56,544 nt of DNA, taken from CAZFLM01 sp964519955 (GTDB taxonomy: Bacteria > Armatimonadota > Chthonomonadetes > Chthonomonadales > CAJBBX01). This document shows, one piece after another, positions 50,231 through 56,544 of the stretch. Location: the NCBI GenBank assembly GCA_964519955.1, contig CAZFLM010000042.1, positions 1 to 56,544 on the forward strand. The letters run 5' to 3'. The notes beneath the pieces are model-generated. The model searched no databases. It was not told the origin of the DNA and was given only the letters and a program-made list of their open reading frames with translations. How positions within the stretch are numbered: the first letter of the stretch is position 1; every line of letters starts with the position of its first letter. Both the position numbers and the translations under genes were made by a program.

Positions 50231-52093
50231 ATGGCGTTCGCAGTTCCGCACAGCTACGTGCCCCTTCTTCTCGACCCTCCGTATGTGCTGGCCCTGTTCG
50301 CGCTGGGGGCGGCCGTGGGTCGCCGGTTGCTGCGCCTCGTTCGGGCGCCGCTGTCCGCCCTCACGCGCGCCGAGTATGGCGTGGTTGCCGCCGCCCTGGG
50401 CACGGGGCTTCTGCAGTACCCGATGTTCGCCCTCGGCGTCACCGGCCACCTCACGCCGATAGCCATCCGGGTCGTGCTTGGCCTCCTGGCGCTCGCGCTG
50501 GCCGGCGATGTCATCGCGGTCGCCCGCGCGCTGGGACATGCCGTCGCCGAATGCTGCGGCTCTCGCCGCGTGGCCGTGCGCTCCTGGGCGTTCTGGCTCC
50601 TCCTCGCCCTCGCACCGGCTGCACTGCTCGCCTTCCTGCAGACGCTGACGCCTGTCACCGACATGGACGGCATCGGCTACCACCTGGGCATCCCGCGGCG
50701 CTGGCTGGGCGTCGGGCGGATGGAGTATGTGCCAACGATGTACATGGCGCAGCTCCCTCTCGGGCAGGAGATGCTCTACACGGCAGCGATCGCCACCTGG
50801 AGCGAGGAGAGCGCCCGGCTCATCCACTTCGGCTTCTGCATCCTGGCGTGCGTTGGGCTTGGATGCCTCGGCCGGCGCGTCGCGCGCCCGAACGTCGGGC
50901 TCGCGGCGGTGACGGTTCTCCTCGTGGGCCTGCCCGCGGTCTCCGTGCTGGAGCTGTCGACCTGGGCCTACACGGAGCTGGGCATCGCTTGCGAGATGAT
51001 CGCGGCGTTCGTCTGCTGGACGGCTTGGCGTCGCACGCGCGCCGCAGGCTGGCTCGTGGCGGCCTTCGCGTGCGCTGGACTCGCCTTGTCGTTCAAGATC
51101 ACCACCGGCTTCTTCGCGCTGGGGCTCGCGTGCCTGACCGTAGTGGCGTCGCGGCGGTCCGGCGCAGCGAGGGCCATGCTGCTGGGCGCGGGGGGCTTCG
51201 CGGTCAGCCTCGCGGTCTTCAGCCCCTGGCCGATCCGCTCGTGGGCCATGACGGGCAACCCGGCCTTCCCGTTCCTGTCGGGCGTGTTCCCCACGAGGGA
51301 CTGGAACGAGAAGGCCGCGCGGCAGTTCGCCGAGTACTTCAGGTACGCGGGGTGGGGCACCGGCCGGCTCCTCGGTTCGCTGAACGACTCCGAACGCCAG
51401 ATGGTTGTCGTCGCGGCGGTGCTGGTAGCCGTCCTGGTCGCGGCGTTCCTCCTGTGGCGCGTTCGCGATCCGGATGCGCGCGCGTGCGCTGCTCTGGCCG
51501 GCCTGCTCACCGCCGTCTACGTCTGGAACACTGGCCTCTACATGCGGTACCTGGTCCCAGTGCTGCCGTTCTGGCTCCTTGCCGCCGCTCCGCTGGCCGC
51601 GAGCCGGTGGCGCGGCCGAGGACCGGGCACTGCAGTCGTCGCGGTGACGCTGCTCGGCGCGGGATGGTATGTCGCGCGTTCCGAGCCGGGCCCGCGCGAC
51701 GCGGCAGCCTTCGCGCTGGGGCGCGGCAACCGCGCTGCCTACCTGGGTCAGGCGCTCCCAACCTATCCCGTGGCGCAGTATGCCAACCGGAACCTGCCCG
51801 GCACCTCGCTCATCCTCGTGGCGGGCGCCGCGCCTCAGTACTACTACGACGCGCCGCTCATCTTCATGGACGTGGTCCGCATGCGCTACGACGAGTGGGG
51901 GAACTTCCTGGGCGACCTGCGGCGCAATGGGGTGACGCATATCCTCGTCAGTCGCACGTTCTACGACGACGTGCCGCCTGGCGCTGTCCTGCCCAACAAG
52001 CTCTACTTCATCCGCCGCGTCGTGGCGGAGCGCGGGGAACTCCTGATCGAGACGCCGAGCGACCGCCTCCTCGCCCTCAAGCCTGCGCCGTAG
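50231..52093 (+). CDS. GT-C-type polytopic membrane glycosyltransferase-like protein
   Basis: A 620-residue membrane protein with about eleven helices. The first outer loop carries TPVTDMDGIGYHLGIPRRWL at about 140-159, and its Asp-Asp pair matches the DD motif of GT-C enzymes (GT39, GT83 and relatives) that use polyprenyl-phosphate sugars. A soluble C-terminal part follows (about 510-620). GAGGAGG lies 5 bases before the ATG. It is 82 bases after tatD and may or may not be in that operon. Confidence 0.72.
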   Translation: MAFAVPHSYVPLLLDPPYVLALFALGAAVGRRLLRLVRAPLSALTRAEYGVVAAALGTGLLQYPMFALGVTGHLTPIAIRVVLGLLALALAGDVIAVARALGHAVAECCGSRRVAVRSWAFWLLLALAPAALLAFLQTLTPVTDMDGIGYHLGIPRRWLGVGRMEYVPTMYMAQLPLGQEMLYTAAIATWSEESARLIHFGFCILACVGLGCLGRRVARPNVGLAAVTVLLVGLPAVSVLELSTWAYTELGIACEMIAAFVCWTAWRRTRAAGWLVAAFACAGLALSFKITTGFFALGLACLTVVASRRSGAARAMLLGAGGFAVSLAVFSPWPIRSWAMTGNPAFPFLSGVFPTRDWNEKAARQFAEYFRYAGWGTGRLLGSLNDSERQMVVVAAVLVAVLVAAFLLWRVRDPDARACAALAGLLTAVYVWNTGLYMRYLVPVLPFWLLAAAPLAASRWRGRGPGTAVVAVTLLGAGWYVARSEPGPRDAAAFALGRGNRAAYLGQALPTYPVAQYANRNLPGTSLILVAGAAPQYYYDAPLIFMDVVRMRYDEWGNFLGDLRRNGVTHILVSRTFYDDVPPGAVLPNKLYFIRRVVAERGELLIETPSDRLLALKPAP

Positions 52094-52123
52094 CAGGCCG
52101 AGCCATCCGTCGCCACACGGCAA

Positions 52124-52155
52124 CGAGGGCCGGACGTCGCCGCGCCCGGCCCTCG
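52124..52155. terminator. Bidirectional terminator hairpin between convergent genes
   Basis: CGAGGGCCGG (52124-52133) pairs perfectly with CCGGCCCTCG (52146-52155) around a 12-base loop, between the glycosyltransferase-like gene and the LolA-like gene. It lacks a strong T run on either strand. Confidence 0.55.
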
Positions 52156-52183
52156 ATCTCCGCTTGAGTTGTGCCGCGCCCGC

Positions 52184-52966
52184 CTACTTCTTCCGCTCGA
52201 ACGAGCCTGGCGGCGGCGCGAACTTGAACGCGCTGTCCGGCGTCGCCCCGTTGACCTCCAGCTTCTGGATCACCGTGACGATGGTTTGATCGAGCTTCAC
52301 CCGCCGGGTCGTCTGCACGACCTTGCCGCCCTTGCGTGCGGCCGTCCTCAGGTTGCCCTGGATGCCTGTGAAGGAGAGCGACACCTTCCGCACCAGCGAC
52401 GTCGACTTGTCGATGTAGAGGGTCACCGTGCCGCTGCGACCGGGTACGAGCTTCGCCGACGTGAACCGGCCGCCCACCACATGGCACTGCACGCCGTTCA
52501 CCGTCGTCGGAGCCCTCATCGTCAGACCGGTCAGGTTGGTCTTTACCCCCTGTAGAAACTGCAGGGGGTCAAGCTCGCTGGCAATGCCGACCTGCCTGGC
52601 CGCGGCGACGAACTCGCCCAGGGAAGCCGGTGCGGGCGCCTTGGTGTACATGGCGCTGCCCGAGTTGTAGCAGATCAGGCCACGCCCGTCGCTGGCGGCA
52701 ATCGACGTGCCTATTTGTGGGCTCGTGACGGCCACATAGGCCTTGTTGGGGCGTGCGAAGCGCAGCTCGCTAGTCAGGCCGGTCGGCTGTGGCCGGCCGC
52801 CATCGATGGTGCGCGTCAACGTCGAGCCCGCCGTGTGCGTGTATGACTTGAGCGTGCTGTAGGCGGTGTACATGCGCTGCAGCACCGCGTTGGCGTCCTG
52901 GGCGGCGGCCGGCGGCGCGGAGACCGCGAGCGCGGCAGCGGCAGCGGCAAGGCGGATTAGCCTCAT
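52184..52966 (-). CDS. LolA-like DUF2092 secreted protein
   Basis: A 260-residue exported protein with a signal peptide (about 1-22). The mature chain opens VLQRMYTAYSTLKSYTH, then beta strands, and resembles LolA/DUF2092 half-barrels that carry or bind lipids. Cys residues in YNSG-containing and VQCHVVGG segments may form a disulfide. The ATG at 52966 has AAGGAA upstream; the frame is open further upstream but that is not coding. It follows the permease pair by 107 bases and may be separate from them. Confidence 0.72.
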   Translation of the reverse strand: MRLIRLAAAAAALAVSAPPAAAQDANAVLQRMYTAYSTLKSYTHTAGSTLTRTIDGGRPQPTGLTSELRFARPNKAYVAVTSPQIGTSIAASDGRGLICYNSGSAMYTKAPAPASLGEFVAAARQVGIASELDPLQFLQGVKTNLTGLTMRAPTTVNGVQCHVVGGRFTSAKLVPGRSGTVTLYIDKSTSLVRKVSLSFTGIQGNLRTAARKGGKVVQTTRRVKLDQTIVTVIQKLEVNGATPDSAFKFAPPPGSFERKK

Positions 52967-53073
52967 GGCGCGTTCCTTTCGCGACGTCTCTGCTGGCGGC
53001 CCTGTCACGCGGATCGATGCGTGGGCGCGCCGGGGTGTGACCCTACCCATCATAGCGTCGGCCGGCCTACTCG

Positions 53074-54072
53074 TCAATGGCTGCTTCGCCGGGCCGCAGC
53101 CGAGCGCCGCAACCGATCCGCCTCCACGGCGATCAGCAGCACCAGCGCCAGCACCAGCATTTCCCAGATCGCGTCGCGGCCGGATGTCGTGACGCCGTTC
53201 TGCACCACGCCGATCGTCAGGATCCCCAGCAGCGTGCCGAACATGGTGGCCGAGCCGCCGATCACCGGCGTGCCGCCCATGACGACCGCCGTGATAGCGC
53301 GCATCTCCAGGAACTTGCCGGCGTCAGGGATGGCCGTGCCGCGTGCCGTGACGACGATGGCGCACAGCGCGGACAGCAGGCCGCAGAACGTGTAGACGAG
53401 CATCTCGGTCCGCTGCACCCGGATGCCGCTGAGGTGCGCCGCCTCGCGCGACCCGCCCAGCGCCAGGACGCCGCGCCCGAACCCGGTGCGCTTCAGGATG
53501 ATGGCCGCGACGAGGAGTGCCCCGATGGCCACCCACGCGCGGATCGGCAGGCCCATCCAGGAGTCGTACCCGAGCGGGGTGAGCGAGTCGGGCAGCCCGC
53601 TGATCGTCTCGCCATGGCTCAGCACGTAGGCGCCCGCGCGGGCTGCCGAGTACATGGCGAGGGTCGCGATGATCGGCGGAACCTTGAACCGGGCGATGAG
53701 GACACCGTTGACGAGCCCGCACCCGGCTCCCACCGCCAGCACGGCGGTCACCGCGTAGTAGAGAGGCCATCCGGCCTCCACGGCGACCTTGCCGAGCACA
53801 ATGGAGCAGAGGCCGACGACGGAGCCCACGGACACGTCGATGCCGCCTGTGGCGATGACCAGCGTCATACCCGCTGCCAGGATGGCGACCTCGGAAGCGC
53901 CCGACAGAATGACCGACACATTCGCGCCGGTGCGGAAGTCCGGGTAGGCGGCCGAGAGCCCGGCGAACGCGAGCATGAGCACGACGGCGACGCCGGCTTC
54001 CGGCGGCAGGCTGAACCCCTTGCGGGCGCGCGGTTCGGCCGGAGCCGGAGTAGTGGAGGAGGGTGTCGCCAT
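53074..54072 (-). CDS. ABC transporter permease, RbsC type
   Basis: A 332-residue CUT2-type inner-membrane permease with about nine helices. It has VIATGGIDVSVGSVVGLCS, ALGGSREAAHLSGIRVQR and VVMGGTPVIGGSATMFGT, the typical RbsC marks. It begins two bases after the stop of the second permease gene, so the two are coupled and probably form the heterodimeric channel of one importer, as in ribose-type systems with two permeases. The CUT2 ATPase and binding protein are not in the window; they may lie upstream of 56544. Confidence 0.88.
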   Translation of the reverse strand: MATPSSTTPAPAEPRARKGFSLPPEAGVAVVLMLAFAGLSAAYPDFRTGANVSVILSGASEVAILAAGMTLVIATGGIDVSVGSVVGLCSIVLGKVAVEAGWPLYYAVTAVLAVGAGCGLVNGVLIARFKVPPIIATLAMYSAARAGAYVLSHGETISGLPDSLTPLGYDSWMGLPIRAWVAIGALLVAAIILKRTGFGRGVLALGGSREAAHLSGIRVQRTEMLVYTFCGLLSALCAIVVTARGTAIPDAGKFLEMRAITAVVMGGTPVIGGSATMFGTLLGILTIGVVQNGVTTSGRDAIWEMLVLALVLLIAVEADRLRRSAAARRSSH

Positions 54073-54074
54073 GG

Positions 54075-55010
54075 TTACGCCGCCCTCTGCGCTGCCGGCC
54101 CGGTGGATCGCGTGCGGCGCGCCTGCTCGAACAGGGCAGCCAGCAAGACCACGGCGCCCGTCACCAACCCGTACTGCTCATTCGGCACGCCGGAGAGGAA
54201 CAGCGCGTTGCGCAGCACCACGATCAGCGCCGCGCCGATCGCCGCGCCTACCACGCTGCCCTGGCCGCCCGTCAGCCGCACCCCGCCGATCACCACTGCC
54301 GCGATGACATCCATCTCATACCCGTCGCCCAGGTTCCACTGCGCGTTGTTCGCCCCGGCGCTCATCAGCAGTCCAGCGAGCCCGGCGCACGCACCGGACA
54401 CGAGGTAGGCGAACCGCAGCACGCGCCCCACGTTCACGCCCGAGAGCCGCGCCGACTGCTCCGCGCCGCCCACCGCCACAACGTGCCGGCCGGTGCGCGA
54501 CCGCGTCAGCATCAACGCGATGACGGCCGTCACGACGATGAACACGGCGAAGGGCGTGAAGCCCGATCCCATCGCCTTGAAGGACGCCGGCAACTGGTTG
54601 TAGGGCGCCGCACCGGTGGCCACGTTCGCGGCGGCGCGGAACAGCATCATCGTGGCCAGCGTCGCCAGGATCGGCGGCAGCTTGCGGAGCGTGATCAGCG
54701 CGCCGTTGGCCCATCCGCCGAGCGTGCCCACGGCCAGGCCGAGCAGCGCGCCCAGGAACCAGGGCAGCCCGCCGGCCGTACTCGCGCCGGCCGCGCATGC
54801 TGCGATGGCAAGCGTCGCGCCGACGGCCAGGTCGATGCCGCCGGTCAGGATGACGATGGCTTCGCCGCACGCCATGATGCCTAGCGCGCCGGCCTCCTGT
54901 CCAACGAGCGACAGGTTCTCATAGTTGCGGAACTCGTGGTGCGTGGCCGATAGCCACACGACGACGAGCACCAGCAACATCAATGCGGGAGCTTCACGAA
55001 AGCGAGACAT
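54075..55010 (-). CDS. ABC transporter permease, RbsC type
   Basis: A 311-residue CUT2-type permease, upstream partner of the permease at 53074. It shows ILTGGIDLAVGATLAIAAC, AVGGAEQSARLSGVNVGR and VVIGGVRLTGGQGSVVGA. The ATG at 55010 follows a 322-base spacer from the KDPG aldolase gene. With the downstream permease, aldolase and kinase it suggests uptake of a sugar acid or its precursor. Confidence 0.88.
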   Translation of the reverse strand: MSRFREAPALMLLVLVVVWLSATHHEFRNYENLSLVGQEAGALGIMACGEAIVILTGGIDLAVGATLAIAACAAGASTAGGLPWFLGALLGLAVGTLGGWANGALITLRKLPPILATLATMMLFRAAANVATGAAPYNQLPASFKAMGSGFTPFAVFIVVTAVIALMLTRSRTGRHVVAVGGAEQSARLSGVNVGRVLRFAYLVSGACAGLAGLLMSAGANNAQWNLGDGYEMDVIAAVVIGGVRLTGGQGSVVGAAIGAALIVVLRNALFLSGVPNEQYGLVTGAVVLLAALFEQARRTRSTGPAAQRAA

Positions 55011-55332
55011 AACAACCTCGGGCGCCGCGCCCTTGCGACGTCATGGTGGGGGTAATCAGAACCAAGCCGGACCCGGGCAGTGGGCCTGGCAAATCGGCAA
55101 CGCGCTCAACGGCTCTCGTGACAGGCCCAGTCCCCGCAGGGGACTTCGCGATGGGCAGGCCCGGGTATCAACCCGGGCGATGCTCGGGCAACGCCCTCCG
55201 ATCCGGGCGTCCGCTACGTCGCGCATGTCTAGACCCGGGCGATGCTCGGGTCCTAACCCAGATGATGGGCGAGCGCCGTGGTGGGATGGGCCTCCGTGCC
55301 CGTCCGGAGCCACTCACGAACAGGCCACGCCC
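55011..55332. repeat. Spacer with repeated CCCGGGCGATGCTCGGG units
   Basis: The 17-base unit CCCGGGCGATGCTCGGG occurs at 55172-55188 and 55234-55250 (62 bases apart), with CCCGGGTATCAACCCGGG just before the first copy. Each unit is itself hairpin-forming (CCCGGGC/GCTCGGG). A dispersed hairpin of the 29869 type follows at 55278-55305. No gene is seen in this 322-base stretch. Confidence 0.75.
55278..55305. repeat. Dispersed GC hairpin, copy 4
   Basis: GTGGTGGGATGGGCCTCCGT then GCCCGTCC: a variant of the hairpin at 29869-29897, with a G-T/U pair in the stem and CTCCGT in the loop. It lies 28 bases after the stop of the KDPG aldolase. Confidence 0.7.
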
Positions 55333-55980
55333 TTACGCGTGCGCCCGCGCAGCCTTGATGCGCTCGACGAACTGCTTGGCCGTCGCGGTGACCGAGGCGT
55401 AGTCGCCCGTCTTGGCGCCCGCCGTCAGGTTGCCGCCGACCCCGACGGCCACGCACCCGGCCCGGATCCACTCGGCCACGTTCTCCAGCGCCACTCCGCC
55501 CGTCGGCACGAGCTGCGCCTGGGGCAGGGGACCGCGCACCGCCTTGATGAACCTTGGGCCGAGGATCTCGCCGGGGAACACCTTGACCAGCTTCGCGCCG
55601 GCCTCCATGCACTCCAGTACCTCGCGCACCGTCATCGCACCGGGCATCGCCAGCACGTCGTAGCGGTTGCACAGGCGCACCATCTCGACGTTCAGACAGG
55701 GCGACACGAGGAAGTGCGCTCCGGCCAGGATCGCGGCGCGGGCCGTCTCAGCATCGAGCACGGTGCCGGCGCCGATCAGGATGTCGCCATCCGTGTACTC
55801 CTCGGCCAGCCGCTCGATGACGCCCAGCGCGCCGGGAACGGTGAACGTGATCTCGAGCGCCGCCACGCCGCCCTCGCGGCACGCCTCGGCGATGCGCAGG
55901 GCCTGCTCACTGGTCTCGGCGCGCACGACCGCGATGAGGCCACGGTCGGTGATGCTCTGACATACGCTTGCGCTGGACAT
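55333..55980 (-). CDS. eda: 2-keto-3-deoxy-6-phosphogluconate (KDPG) aldolase
   Basis: A 215-residue cytoplasmic class I aldolase that splits KDPG to pyruvate and glyceraldehyde-3-phosphate. The Schiff-base Lys is K133 in AKLVKVFPGE and the general acid/base Glu is E43 in ALEITFTVP. The family usually has KFFPAE, here KVFPGE, which leaves room for a related substrate such as KDPGal. AGGGAG lies about 9 bases before the ATG at 55980. It follows the kinase by 85 bases in the same direction, giving a KDG kinase-aldolase pair. Confidence 0.92.
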   Translation of the reverse strand: MSSASVCQSITDRGLIAVVRAETSEQALRIAEACREGGVAALEITFTVPGALGVIERLAEEYTDGDILIGAGTVLDAETARAAILAGAHFLVSPCLNVEMVRLCNRYDVLAMPGAMTVREVLECMEAGAKLVKVFPGEILGPRFIKAVRGPLPQAQLVPTGGVALENVAEWIRAGCVAVGVGGNLTAGAKTGDYASVTATAKQFVERIKAARAHA

Positions 55981-56017
55981 GGACACCGTCTCCCTTCTGA
56001 CTCCCGGGCCGAACGGA

Positions 56018-56038
56018 GGGCGGGCCTCCGTGCCCGCC
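56018..56038. repeat. Dispersed GC hairpin, copy 5
   Basis: GGGCGGGCCTCCGTGCCCGC with a final C: stem GGCGGGC with GCCCGCC around CTCCGT. It lies between the kinase and aldolase genes. Confidence 0.7.
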
Positions 56039-56065
56039 GGCCCTGTCGTGCAATGCCGGGCTGGC

Positions 56066-56544
56066 CTACCGCTGCACGCGTCCCGTGCCCGTGCCACCCA
56101 TCAGCGCCTCGACCTCGGCGCGGGTCACATAGTTGAAGTCGCCCGGAATGGAGTGCTTCAGGCAGGACGCGGCCACGGCGAACCGGATGGCGCGGTCCGG
56201 CGAGGACAGCCCTTCCGTGTTCAGGCCGAAGACGAGCCCCGCCGCGAACGAGTCGCCGCCACCGACGCGATCGACGATGTTGCGGATCTGGTACGGGCTG
56301 TAGTTCCCGTTCCCATCCAGCGGCGCGTAGTACGCGGTATCGGTCTTCGCATCGTAGAGCATACCCCCCCAGTTGTTGTGGGAGGCCGACACGCTCTCGC
56401 GCAGGGTCACCGCGACGCGCCCGATGCTCGGGAACTGGGCGACGATCTGCCGCGCCACCTCTCGGTAGCCGTGCACGTTCAGCACCCCGGCGTCGACATC
56501 GGTGGCCGGAGCATGGATTCCGAGCACGTCGGCGGCATCTTCCT
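56066..56544 (-). CDS. kdgK: PfkB-family sugar kinase, probably 2-keto-3-deoxygluconate kinase (partial)
   Basis: The C-terminal 158 residues of a PfkB-type kinase; the gene runs off the right edge at 56544. The second PfkB signature NIVDRVGGGDSFAAGLVFGL carries the catalytic Asp (GGGD). A preceding beta hairpin (AYYAPLDGNGNYSPY) and VAVTLRES fit KDG kinases. It lies upstream of KDPG aldolase, so it should make KDPG from 2-keto-3-deoxygluconate. The missing N-terminal part must carry the first PfkB motif. Confidence 0.85.
   Translation of the reverse strand, partial: EDAADVLGIHAPATDVDAGVLNVHGYREVARQIVAQFPSIGRVAVTLRESVSASHNNWGGMLYDAKTDTAYYAPLDGNGNYSPYQIRNIVDRVGGGDSFAAGLVFGLNTEGLSSPDRAIRFAVAASCLKHSIPGDFNYVTRAEVEALMGGTGTGRVQR

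Noticed and set aside
1..56544. tRNA, rRNA or tmRNA genes
   Set aside because: No spacer shows a clover-leaf pattern with a TTCGANTC-type T-loop or an rRNA-like stretch. I checked by eye only.

Overview
The window is a stretch of GC-rich bacterial chromosome, densely coded on both strands with short spacers. I see no rRNA, tRNA, phage, plasmid or insertion-sequence gene. The housekeeping genes (rpsF-ssb-rpsR, aat, a DivIVA-type gene, cdaA-cdaR, tatD) show a free-living bacterium. The many secreted carbohydrate-active proteins with CBM4/9-like, CBM9-like and LamG-like domains, a lone prepilin-like protein starting with a FSLVELL motif, and the very GC-rich intergenic hairpins suggest a member of Armatimonadota or a nearby deep lineage. 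That assignment is inference from gene content, not from a marker gene.

Layout. 66-7709 (minus) is a five-gene polysaccharide-breakdown operon: a large CBM9-like/DUF6067-type protein, a LamG-like protein, an alpha/alpha-toroid glycosidase-like protein, a metallo-beta-lactamase-fold hydrolase and a GH16 glucanase. A DinB-like gene follows on plus. 8549-13387 (minus) is an apparent sulfur operon: sat, aldo/keto reductase, and an SsuABC/TauABC-type transporter. 13897-19464 (minus) holds a MalK/UgpC-type ATPase behind a consensus promoter, a phosphoglucose/phosphomannose isomerase, the rpsF-ssb-rpsR group, and aat with a DivIVA-like gene. 19583-27560 holds an MFS transporter with an in-frame stop in its last helix, two small unknown genes, PPK2 (minus), a CbiM-CbiQ fusion with CbiO, and a secreted DUF3857/transglutaminase protein. 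27651-31595 (minus) has a glycyl radical enzyme and a GH20-like protein with a carbohydrate-binding domain inserted in its barrel.

31760-44029 (plus) contains an SdpR/SdpI pair, a DegT aminotransferase with a secreted alpha/beta hydrolase, a Tat-exported aldo/keto reductase, an RbsC-like permease followed by mannitol-1-phosphate dehydrogenase and a GlmS-like SIS protein, a DUF3866-NUDIX pair and a prepilin-like gene. At 44133-52093 two tandem cyclophilins (minus) diverge from the c-di-AMP synthase gene cdaA, which heads cdaR, a membrane protein, a DUF4129 protein, tatD and a GT-C-type membrane glycosyltransferase. 52184-56544 (minus) carries a LolA-like protein, two RbsC-type permeases, KDPG aldolase and a partial 2-keto-3-deoxygluconate-type kinase, which together look like uptake and lower Entner-Doudoroff breakdown of a sugar acid.

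The spacers are unusual. A family of short GC hairpins recurs between genes, and there are a tandem repeat of about 104 bp, paired direct repeats, and two large inverted-repeat structures. Several recognisable sigma-70-type promoters stand out, the best at 15129-15157 (minus). I did not find a single unmistakable new defence or mobile system. The best candidates for something undescribed are the 66-7709 degradation locus, the activase-less glycyl radical enzyme beside a barrel-inserted GH20-like protein, and the intergenic hairpin family.
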